Shown: one piece after another, positions 22,486-33,447 of the stretch
Numbering within the stretch: position 1 is the first letter of the stretch
How the letters are laid out: every line of letters begins with the position of its first letter
Assembly (NCBI GenBank): GCA_009733775.1
Contig: WOGZ01000069.1
Location: 62,001-126,000, forward strand
Direction: 5' to 3'
Length of the DNA: 64,000 bases
Source of the DNA: Alectoria sarmentosa
Taxonomy: Eukaryota; Ascomycota; Lecanoromycetes; Lecanorales; Parmeliaceae
The notes under the pieces: generated by a model
The model's database searches: none
The model's input: the letters and a program-made list of their open reading frames with translations, nothing else
What the model was told of the DNA's origin: nothing
Made by a program: the position numbers and the translations under genes

Positions 22486-23130
22486 TTAAATAAATAATTA
22501 ATTAATTAATTAAATACAATACGTTTATTAATACTTTTTATTATTTTCTATATTTTTAATTAAAATTATAACGTATTTAATTTTTTTTAACGATTCCATT
22601 TTTAAAGTAATTATTATAATCTTTATTAATAATATAATTTTAAAAATTTGCGTCTTATTATCTTTATAAAATAAGAGTTTTAATTTCGACGTTCGTTAAA
22701 TCGTTAAAAAATAATGTTAAATTTATTATTATTAATTTAATATAAAAAAAGAAACATATTTTATAAACCTCGAGATTTTGAAAATTTTCGACTTTATTTC
22801 AAATATATACGAGGTTTATATTTTATTAAATTAACGTTTTAATAATTATTAACTTTATTTAAAGAAATATACTTTAAATAAATATAAGTTTATACGCTTA
22901 AAAAATATAAACTTATATATATAATAAATAAAAAATGTACGCGTTAATTTTTTTTTTTATAAAATTAAACTCGTATATAAATAATAATATTATTATTATT
23001 ATTATATACGATATAAAAATAACATAAATAAATAAAGTTATAAATTCGAATACGCGTTATCGAATAATGTTATTTTTATAAAATTTGATCGAGTGAATTT
23101 GAACTTTTATGATAAATGAGATCTTTTTTA

Positions 23131-23827
23131 AAATCTTTTAAATGCTTTCAGTTTCTGATAAGCTCTTTTCTTTGAACCCTTCTTTATCCTTCGAAATTCT
23201 CCGAGGGCTCTTCGAGGGTTTTTATCGAAGAGATTGTCCTCGCAAGCTCGAAGTCTCATGTGTAATGTATCATGTATGATGATTTCGAGCTTTCGAGAAC
23301 AATTCCTTCGATAAGAATCCTCGAAAAACCTTCGGAGAACCCTAAAGGGAAAAAGGGGTTTCGGAGGTCTCCTCCGAGCGTTAAGAAACAAGTATTGATC
23401 AATTGTAGAGATCTTTCAAGCTTTTCATTATTGGGTAGCCCTGCGCCCCTAGTACATGTTTTTCGATGAAATCGATGTATATGCAGCATATTCATGCACC
23501 TCTGTTGAACCGCATATACTCGTGTTATGCGCACTCCTACCGACTTTAAGTGTACCCCTGTCGAGCTGTGAGCCCCTTGTTAGAATATTAGAAATATTGA
23601 CTTGCTGCCGACGGACTCCGAGACAAATTTACTATCTGGTTCGCTCGCTTGAAAAGACAAAGAGCCAGATTCTGACATGTGCCTTAGCTGCTCCTGAGAT
23701 TCGGGATGGATGCATTCCCATTCCCATCCCCAGACGGAAATTCCCCCCCCCACGTCATTTGGGACTATCAAAGAATCATCACCTATTTGGTACTTGAATC
23801 CTCGAGGAGACAACATAGCTTCTCACC
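23131..23827. other. Upstream region of the polyketide synthase gene
   Basis: GC content returns to normal within this 700-bp stretch between the AT-rich block and the PKS start codon. It contains the inverted repeat listed separately and the presumable promoter. A small open frame at 23456-23797 has no recognisable features. No specific transcription-factor site stands out. Confidence 0.5.
23195..23341. repeat. Long imperfect inverted repeat upstream of the PKS
   Basis: The arm at 23195-23254 (attctccgagg ... gctcgaagtc) and the arm at 23282-23341 are inverted copies with roughly three quarters identity over 60 bp, separated by a 27-bp loop. Weaker similarity continues outward for about 50 bp on both sides. 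Many differences are transitions. A transcript would fold into a long hairpin. Confidence 0.6.
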
Positions 23828-26800
23828 ATGAAAACGAAGAAGAGGATGAGCCTTGACACCGGAATTGCCATCATTGGCATGGGCTGTCGCCTTCCAGGTG
23901 ACGCAACGTCGCTGGAAAGCTTCTGGGAGCTCTTGATTCAGGGGCGAAATGGTTGGAGTCAAGTACCTCCAGAGCGATGGAACGCTGCTGCATACTATCA
24001 CCCCAGCGGAGAGAGAAAAGGAACGGTAGGCTGACCTACTGGACCAATCTTTCGTAAAAATCTCACCATGTCTAGACGAGCGTTAAAGGTGGCCACTTCA
24101 TCAATGGCAATATTGCCCACTTTGATGCACCTTTCTTCTCCATCACCCCGAGTGAGGCCAAGACCATGGATCCTCAGCAACGTATGCTCTTGGAGGTGAC
24201 ATATGAAGCCTTTGAGAACGGTGAGAGGATTACCCATATATGCTGTTTAGCAAACAAGCGCTTTTCTTCTGACAAACCTGTACCTCAGCTGGTATTCGTA
24301 TGGAAGACCTGGTCGGAAGCAAAACCTCATGCTACGTCGGCGACTTCTCTTCTCGGGACTTTGAGATCAACATGAACAAAGACACAGAGAACAGTGCGAT
24401 GCAACAGTTGTCTGGCAACACTCCATCGATCATGTCTAATAGACTCTCCTACTTCTTCGATTTGCACGGCCCGAGTATGACTGTTGATACGGCATGTTCC
24501 TCTGGTCTAGTTGCGCTCCATCTGGCGTGTCAGAGTATCAAGTCTGGGGAATCTGATATGGCAAGTTGGCATGTTTTGCGATGCATTTGATCTTCAATTC
24601 AAACCCATATTAGTCCTTCTCAAAGACTCTGATTTTCTTTCGATCCTGCGTAGCTAACCAAAGTATAGGCAATCGTGGCCGGCGTAAACATGATGCAATC
24701 TCCAGACATGACCATGGCTTTAGACGCGCTCCATTTACTCAGCCCCGACGGAAAATCCTACGCATTCGACTCAAGAGCCAACGGATACGGACGTGGTGAA
24801 GGCTTCGCTGTAGTAATCCTGAAATCCGAATCCGCTGCGATGAGAGACAACGACATAGTCCGCGCGACCATCCGTGGCTCTGGTTGTAATCATGACGGCA
24901 AGACGAGAGGTTTACACCTGCCGAGTGCAGAAGCTCAAGAAACGCTTATCCGCGAAACGTACGCAAGTGCTGGGCTGGACATGAAAGATACTGCGTACTG
25001 TACGTGCTTTTCGGAGTCATTTCTCCCCGCTCTTTTGTCAAACCTGAGTTGCAAGACAAAAGACGGGACCAGAAGCCTCCTTCTACCTACTCTTGGACCT
25101 TTCTCATGACTCAGGTTTCTTGCCTTGAAGAAACCATTCTGACTCCGAAATGTGCGTAGGTGAAGCGCATGGAACTGGGACAGCTGCGGGGGATCCACTC
25201 GAGGCTAGAGCACTCGCGGCAACGCTCGGCAAAGCACGAGAGAATTCTTCACCTCTAATGATAGGTTCCGTAAAGACCAACATCGGACATCTGGAGGGCG
25301 CAGCTGGCCTAGCCTCTGTGATCAAAACAGTCTTAGCGCTTGAGAGAGGTATTATACCACCGAGCGTCAACTTTAAGACCCATACACCTCGGATTCCTTT
25401 TGTTAGCAACAACCTGGAGGTAGTAGTCCTACCTTTCAATATGTAATCACACTGCTTACGCAGCCAATTCCAGGTCGTCACCAAGCCCCAAGAATGGCCT
25501 CAGGGTGTCCGTCGAGCCAGTGTCAACTCTTTTGGTTTTGGAGGTACCAACTCGCACGTCATTCTCGAGGTCGCAAATCCACTCCATAAAACTACAAACG
25601 GCTACGCTGAACATAATCTTCCGGACTGGGTCGAGCTTGTGGCTAATGGCGTTCATGGCTCGACCGAAGCAAAGCAGCCCCGCCTGTTTTGCTGGTCCAC
25701 TCATGACGAGAAAGGCATAACAAGGTTATGCGAAAGGTATGCTCAATACCTGAGCTCAGTTGAAAGCCATCTTGCTAGCGCCGACGACGACCAGACCCTA
25801 TTAGATGATTTGTGGTACACTTTGGCGGACCGAAGGAGCACTCTCGGTTGGAAGTCATGGTGTCTGGCTTCAACAATGGACGAGCTCCACCAAAAGTTGA
25901 CGAATGGCATCAGTAGACCATTCCGATCGTCCAAAACCCCACAGATGGCTTTCGTTTTCACTGGTCAAGGTGCACAATGGCATGCAATGGGCCGAGAGTT
26001 ATGGACTTACGAAGTGTATCGGAGGAGCATTCAGCAAGCGGACGCTTGTTTGACCTCAGCTGGTTGCTCTTGGTCAGTCATTGGTATGTGTTCCCCCTGT
26101 CTGTGTAGCTTATGCATCTCATCTGATTGGAATGTTGATCAGACGAGCTCAATCGCGATGCGCAGTCCTCAAAGCTCAACGAAGCCATCTATAGCCAGCC
26201 ATTGTGTACTGTCATTCAGGTAGCTCTCGTAAAGCTCTTACGGTCTTGGGGTATTCACCCACGGGCGGTGGTCGGCCATTCAAGTGGTGAAATTGCTGCC
26301 GCTTACTGCGTTGGTGCCCTGTCTTCGGAGTCAGCTTGGAAGCTGGCGTATCAACGTGGACAACTTTCTAAGCTTCTCCAAGCTGGCTCTGGGGCTATGA
26401 TGTCCGTAGGCCTTGGTGAGAATGAAGTAAACAGATATATCGACAGGACTGCTCAAGGCAAAGCAATAGTCGCATGTATCAACAGCCCTGATAGCGTGAC
26501 CGTGTCCGGTGATGCATGGGCGCTTGAGAAACTTGACCAAAACTTCAAGTCTGAAGGCATCTTCGCACGGAAATTGAAGGTCGAAGTGGCCTACCATTCA
26601 CATCACATGAGAGCTGTTGCAAACAGCTACTTGGAATCGATTAAAGACATTACTGCCTTAACATCGTCGGCAGATTCAGATGTCAAGATGTTCTCCTCTG
26701 TAAGTGGTAAAATTATCGAAACGAGGGCATTGACGCCCGAGTACTGGGTCACAAACCTCGTCTCACCGGTCCGATTCTCAGATGCCGTGCACAGTCTGTC

Positions 26801-29800
26801 TACATATCAACCTGGAAAGCGACGCCGTCGTGGGGTCAGTGAGAAATTTGCAGACTTGTGGCTGGAGATTGGGCCCCACGGTACCTTGGTAATGCCTGTG
26901 AAGCAGACGCTCGATGACAATACAATTGGGTACCTTTCGATTCTGCAAAGAGGGAAAGACGCGATTGGCACTGCTTTGGCCGTTGCAGGCGAGCTTTGGT
27001 CCCAAGGCTATAATGTAGACCTCAGCTCCACAAACAACTCTAAGGGAGCAAAGGCGAAGCAGCCATCTTTGCTCGTAGATGCTCCGGCATATCCTTGGAA
27101 TCATGGCGTGGAGTACTGGTCCGAACCAAGGCTTAGCACCGCGCATCGTTTCCGAAGGCATCCTCGTCAGGACCTACTCGGCAGTCCAGTAGAAGGCTCG
27201 AGCGAGCCCGCATGGAGACACTTCCTGCGCATGTCCGAGAACCCTTGGATGGAAGATCATCAGGTACAACAGCGGCTCCCTTATCAAGCTTTCAAGCATA
27301 CTGACATGGATCAGATACGACTGAATATTCCATATTGCAGTGCTGGTTTGATGACAATGGCTGTGGAAGGCGCAAAGCAGCTGGCTGAAGATGTGGGATT
27401 GCAAGTGTCAGGCTACGAATTAAGAGACGTACATTTCTTACAATTCCCGATGATACCCCCTGAAGAGGATGGAGTGGAAGTCGTAATGCAGTTCAGAACC
27501 TCGGGATCCGAGGTATCGAGCTCTGGTGTCATCATGCACGCTTTTGTTATCGACTCACTAGCACCTGGACGAAAAGATTGGCAACGAAATTGCTCGGGCA
27601 AAATTGTAACACACGTTCAGGTCAATGAAGTGACTGTATCGCAGATTGACCAACACTACATGGATCAATACGACAGCATCACTGCTGCATGCAAAGACGA
27701 AAAAAACGCAGAGACTTTCTATATTGAACTTGCACAAGTAGGAATGGCATTCGGAGTCACCCTTCGAAACTTAGTCCGGATCAGCTCTTCGACAGAGCGG
27801 TCCTCCTGCACCATTCGAGTACCCGATACGGCGGCGACTATGCCCGAGAACTTTGAATACCAGCACGCAATCCACCCCGCCCTGTTGGAAAGTCTGACTC
27901 ACATGATGATCCCAGCCCTGGCAGGCCCCAAGTCTGCACTCAAAGAGACCCTAGTTCCTACCTTCGTCGAAAGTCTTTACATATCCAACGACATCACAAC
28001 ACCGCCGGGTGCTGAACTACAAGGATATGCGACTGCAAAATGGCACGAAAACGGCTTGGCAGAAGGCAACATAGTTGCATTGGGCCCTCATAAGATTCAG
28101 CCGCTCGTTATTGTTACTAAACTGCAATGCAAGGCTTTATCCCCTTGGGATATTGGGTCTAATGAGTGGCAGCCTGCAATTGAAACGTCTATGAAATACC
28201 GAAAGCTCTGCAACCAGATGACCTGGAAAGCTGACCCAGAGGGATTCCTCCCAAATGAGTCTGTCGATCTCCTAGAATACATTGACTGCCTTTTTCACAA
28301 GACTCCCACTCTCAAGATCCTGCAGGTCGGAGGCAATCCAGCGGACGTGACTACCGTTTTGTTACTGGCTGCAACAAATAATGGCAGTCGCCTACCTCTA
28401 TTTCTATCTCTGGTATACACTGCCGAGTCGGCTAAAGCTATAGCTGATGCGGGTATCGAGCTCGCAAAGTGGAATCCCCATGTCCGCTACGAGATGCTCA
28501 ACGTAGAAGAAGATCTGGCAGAGCAGAACTTTGAGCTCGGTACATACGATCTAGTAGTCGCTGATGCAACAGCGCAGACGCCCAAACGGATGCATCGCTT
28601 ACTTTCACAGGTAAGGGCTTTGATGAAGCCGAAAGGCACATTGTTCCTTGAAGGAGATATCACTAAGCAATCAGACGTCTCTGGAACCTTTGCCTCAACT
28701 TGTTTGAATCTTGGGAAGCCTACTCTCCATCCTGATAGCATTGATGGCTGGCAGCGGATCTTGATGGAATATGGCTTTGCCATTGGCCCAATCTTACGCA
28801 AAGACACCACAGATCCAGAGGTAAACCAAACAAAACTGATCGTCGCCACCACTGCGGCAAATGGTGATGCCAATTTGCAGGAGTGTGGCGAAGCAGTCAT
28901 TATACAGTCAGCCAATGTGGATCAAGAAATTTCAGCTCTGATGACGAAAACGGTTGAGAAGCTCTCCGTACTTGGATTCAAAACCACCATAACAGACATG
29001 TCTACTGCCGTTGACCGTGCGTTGGAGTCGTGCCTTGTCGTCAACATGGTGGAGATCAAGGAACAGCTCTTGGCGAAAATGGAAGTTTCAGCATTCGAAG
29101 CTATGAAGAGCTTGGTCTTGCGAAGTAAGTCTTTACTGTGGGTGACAGTAGGAGGCGTCATGAAGGGGGAGAGCCCTGCAATGAACATGGCGACCGGCTT
29201 CGCGAGGGCACTGCGCTATGAGACCAGCTCAACGAATTTCGCTACTCTAGATTTGGGTTTTGCCTCCCAGCTCAACCAGACTACCAATCACGACCAATAC
29301 GTAGACGCAATTGGCAGAATCGCTCTCACACTCTGCGAAGAGGCAGCTACAGCGACCTCCGAACGTGAGTTCGCCTGTCATGATGGGCACCTGTACCTCC
29401 CAAGAGTCCATCCAATGGAGGCTATGAACAATTGGATGAATGGCTTAGACGAGCAGACTAGACTGGAAAAGGTTCGTTTGGATCACCTAGACTCTCCGAT
29501 TCAGATCGCCTCGAGGAAAGAAGGTGATATCGAAGAGTTCCATTTCAAGGAAGTCTTAACGAGGTTGGATCCCATCGGAGAAAGCCAGGTCCAAATCGAT
29601 GTCAAATTCTCGGGCTCTAACGTGGCTGATCTGACGGCCCCAACGGAGAAAATGGGCTTAGAGTGCGCTGGTGTCATCACAGAGCTTGGCCGACGAGTGC
29701 GCCATCTGAGGAAGGGCGATAGGGTAATGGCCATTGGACCAGGCTGTCATCGCACCGCAGTCATAACGTCTGAGAACCTGTGCCAGCGCATCCCAGAAAG

Positions 29801-31706
29801 TCTCTCGTTTGAGCAAGGCGCATCGATACCACATGCCTACTGCACTGCCTTTTTGGCTCTCGTCAAAAATGCACGCTTAAAGACTGGTGAGAGCGTCCTG
29901 ATCCATGAGACTCAAGACGGTATTGATCAAGCGGCTGCCGAAATTGCACTTCATCTTGGCGCCGAAGTATTCATGGTGAAAAATTCTCTTGAGAAAGGAG
30001 CATATATGATCGAGCTATTACACGTTTCAGAAAATCATGTCCTGGAAATCGACACGATCGAGCTTTCAAGAAGTCTAATGCTAATGACAAACAATAAGGG
30101 TGTCGATGTAGTACTCGGCAACTCACCCGGAGAGATAACAAGACAGTCGTGGCACTGCATTGCCAAATTTGGTCGTTTCGTCAGCCTATACACAGGGGGC
30201 GGACTAACAGACACTGCCGAATTGGATATGCGGCCTTTCAAGCGGAGTGCAACCTTCTCGTCCCTGGATGTCATGGAACTTCTTCAACATGACCCTGACG
30301 AAGTTTCTGGGATCTTCCGAGAAGTACGCTGTCTGCTAGACGAAGGCAAAATTTCTCCCATATCACCAATTACCGCCTACAACTATAGCAGGATTCAAGA
30401 GTGGTTCGAGACTATGCGCTCAGGCAAGATGGACGGGAAGACTGTTTTGTCGGCGCAAAGTGACGATCTCGTTCCGGTACGTCAACTTATTAATCATTGA
30501 ATTGAATCGTACTGACCTCCACTACAGTTTGTGCATGCAGCCTCGGAGCCGTTCAGACTCAGTTCAGACTCATCTTACCTATTACCGGGCGGTCTCGGTG
30601 GCCTGGGAAGAAACATCGCACAATGGCTAATAGAGCACGGCGCCAGATCCCTCATCTTCCTCTCAAGATCAGGTGCTCACAACCCAGATGCGGCTTCTTT
30701 CGTGACCGATCTCAGAGCTCAAGGCGTCCAAATCGGCGTTTACCAATGCGATATCAGCAATGTTCGCCAACTAAAGGAGACTATCGCGAACTGCAATTCC
30801 ACCCTTCCCCCTATCCGCGGTGTCATTCAATGTGCTATGAACCTTCGCGACTCCGCGTTCGAAAATATGACCGCCGAAGACTGGCAAGCCGTTGTCGCAC
30901 CTAAAGTCCAGGGAAGCTGGAACTTGCACGCCTCTCTTCCGCAGGACATGGATTTCTTCATCATGCTCGCCTCCTTCGTAGGCATCACCGGAAACGCCGG
31001 CCAAGCCAACTACGCCGCCGCCAACGCTTACCAAGACGCCCTTGCGCTCCACCGCAGAGCAAGGGGACAATCTGCCACGTCAATCGATCTGGGCTGGATG
31101 CACGACATCGGCGTGATTGCTGATAATTTTGCTCAAATGTTCAGACTGCGCAACTCTGGGTTCGAGGGCATGAAAGAACACGAGCTGCATATTCTGCTCG
31201 AGGCTGCCATCACCGGCAAGGTCCGCGGTGAAGAAGGGACGACCGTCCCTAGCCAGATCATCACGGGAATCTGTACTGGAGGCATGATTGAAAGGAGTGG
31301 CGCCATGAACTTCGCGTGGATGAAAGATGCCAAGTTCTCCTACCTGGAAACTGTCGACTCCAGAAAAACGAAGGGAGATCGCAATGCCGGCGATAACACC
31401 TCACAACTGAAACGACGTCTCCGTGAAGCCAGCACCAGAAACGATGTCACGGCCGTGGTCAAAGAAGCGCTGATTGCCAAATTGGTCCAGACGACAGGCA
31501 TGGATATTCGGGACGTGGATGAGAAGAAACCCATTCACGCGCTGGGGTTGGACTCGTTGGTGGCGATCGAAATCAGGGGATGGGCGAAGAGGGAGCTGAA
31601 GACGGAGGTCTCGGGGGTGTTTATTCTGAGCAATGCGAGTATTGAGGAGGTCGCTAGGACGATGGCGGAGGGGTCGGGGTTGGTTGATAAGGGGATTTGG
31701 GAGTAG
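23828..31706 (+). CDS. Reducing type I iterative polyketide synthase
   Basis: Nine exons (23828-24025, 24076-24220, 24289-24560, 24669-24999, 25160-25419, 25474-26083, 26143-27263, 27315-30476, 30528-31706) encode about 2425 residues. Domains in order: KS with Cys184 (DTACSSG), His319 (EAHGTGT) and His359 (NIGH); AT from about 560 with Ser652 in GHSSGE; DH with His978; a methyltransferase-like region near 1260-1430; ER near 1690-2030; KR near 2040-2230 with GGLGGLG, Ser2182 and Tyr2195; ACP with Ser2376 in GLDSL. There is no thioesterase. DH, MT and ER appear degenerate: the DH Asp position is Glu1171 (HPALLES) and its G and P positions are changed, the MT SAM loop reads VGGNPADV, and the ER nucleotide loop reads HETQDGID instead of the usual GGVG. 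Intron 3 is GC-AG, and the intron at 27264-27314 is in frame without stops. Product unknown. Confidence 0.93.
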
Positions 31707-32892
31707 GGCTGAGTGGGTAGGTCCGGGCTGATAACCTCTCAACAGGTGCAGTGTATGAATGATGGAAAGCTTGTAGGATCTATCTGGGGTGTCCATGGGT
31801 GTAATATCACATGTTTCAACAAAGGACTCCATAGCGAACTTGTATGGCAAACATGAGATGAAAGGAATCTGCATGAAATTATCTAGAACAGTCAAACAAG
31901 CAAAGGGGAAGAAAGGAAAGGGGGGGGATATAATATGAGAACTCGATTGGGACGCCAGAAGATTTCGTGATTTCTGCTTTTGCAAGGCTTGCGAATAAAC
32001 TTGATAAACAAATGCACCCCCCCCCCATAAATACTCACTTCCCCCCCCTCGTCCTTTCCGCCCTTCCCCTTCTTCGCTTTCCCACCATCATCACTAACAT
32101 CCCCCACTTTCCTCCACGGGGGTTGATGGATCTCATAACGGTTTTTTTTGTACCTTCGTCAACATGGGTCTTTCTTCTTGAACGTTCGAAAGGACTCGAG
32201 GCTGCCGTTCTTTCAGTTTTGGGGGGCAAGGGATCCGGACTGAAGTCGGCGTTGGCAGTTTGTTGAAGGTGGATGGATGGGGGGGTCGGGAGACTGTCTA
32301 GGTCTAGGTGTTGAGGTTGAGGTTGTTTGGAATCGGGGGGGGGGGGGGGGGGGGGAGGGGGGGATGGTGGGTGAGGGTTTTGGGCGAGATATCCTGGTTG
32401 AAGGGAAGGCAAAGAAGGAAGGAAGGAAGGAAGGGATTAGAGGGTGCGTTTTTGTTTTTGACTGCTGATGTTCCCGCCGGGGGGAGGGGGGGGGTTGATG
32501 TGTGGAGGTTTGGAAAGCGAGCTGGGTTCTTGAGTATCATTTGGCCGCTCAGTCGCTGCACGGCCGTATATCTATATGAGATATTTGTATCTTGTTATGC
32601 ACAGAGCGGTATGGAGGAGGCTTTTGCTTCTTCCTCGCGACTCTTTGCAATCCGTCTTGCCTTGAATCCGTTTGACTCTAGTTGAAAGAAGTGATTCATC
32701 CTCATTAGTCTGTGATTTCATAGAACGCTTGCTCAAGATCGGAATGCGAGCGTTTTGTGTTGCGCAAAGGTCAAGGACATCATGTTCGTCTTACGTTTTT
32801 GAAGAGATGTCTTTTGTTGAGGAGTAAATACGCTTTTATTTATCATCGTTTCAGCTTTTCGCCCTCTTCCGCCGCCTATTTCATAACTCCCT
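31707..32892. other. Intergenic with homopurine and poly-G tracts
   Basis: This 1.2-kb region lies downstream of the PKS. It is marked by C-runs at about 32015-32050, a run of 21 G at 32335-32355 followed by more G-runs, and ggaa repeats near 32410-32435. Open frames crossing it are low-complexity artefacts. No gene is seen. Confidence 0.6.
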
Positions 32893-33447
32893 TCAGTCCT
32901 GACAGAACCCACACCGTGCCATGTCCTCCGCGGGCACCATCGCCCACAGCCCAAAGTCCCGCCATCTTTCATGCCCGTCTCGGCCCGCACCCCTTCGTAC
33001 GCGTGGCACATCTCGTGCAACGCCGTCGCCCACATGAACATTCATTCATCAGTCCTTGAGAACGTCCCGGTAGAGCAGGTTGCAAGCGTGGAGCATGATG
33101 CTACTCACTTGGCTGACCCTGCCTGTTCCCTTTCGTCGCACCGAAACAGAAACGTGAGAGTTGAATGAAGAGAGTGAAGGCCGAGGGCGGGTTTCCAGGC
33201 GGAAGGTGACGTTGTTGCGGAGTCGGCCGTTGAAGAAGATGGCATCGAGGTCGTGTAAGGCTTTGATGATGATGATGATGATGTCGGGACTCCAGGATTC
33301 CTGCTCTTGCACCGCGAAGCGTAGCCGTTGGATGGCGGCGGGCTCGGCGGACGGGGGCGTGCGGTTTGGGAGGTTGTTGGGAGATGAGTTCTTGGGACGC
33401 GCGCGTTTGGGTTGTGAAGGGGCCGCTGTTGTCGTGGGAGAATGCAC
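32893..33447 (-). pseudogene. Decayed SprT-like metalloprotease-domain gene
   Basis: The minus strand reads KALHDLDAIFFNGRLRNNVTF, then SSIMLHACNLLYRD, then in another frame MWATALHEMCHAYEGVRAE, then in a further frame DFGLWAMVPAEDMARCGFC and a stop at 32893. This order, with the zinc-binding HEMCH, is that of fungal SprT-like domain proteins. The parts lie in three frames: stops (tga tga) and a frame change occur at about 33040-33055, and another frame change at about 32955-32965, where part of the domain also seems missing. No splice sites join them well. A row of six Ile codons (atc repeat, about 33260-33280) hints at microsatellite change. A frame at 33477-33905 upstream could be the remains of an N-terminal part. 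I consider the gene non-functional. Confidence 0.65.

Larger units (their letters stand above)
17191..23130. repeat. Extremely AT-rich, RIP-like degraded repeat block
   Basis: About 6 kb is built almost wholly of A and T with scattered CG dinucleotides and TpA-rich runs. All frames are closed by stops or consist of Ile, Lys, Asn, Leu and Phe codons. This is the usual appearance of transposon sequence mutated by RIP in ascomycetes. The block opens at 17193 with gggggtgtcaaa, which repeats the first 12 bases of the MITE end 840 bp upstream. Two LTR-type elements inside it are listed separately. A run of ttttataataataataag-like units lies at about 19670-19745. I cannot identify the original elements elsewhere in the block. 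Confidence 0.85.

Noticed and set aside
28487..28915. Antisense frames across the PKS and other long genes
   Set aside because: They are codon-bias shadows opposite well-supported coding sequence.
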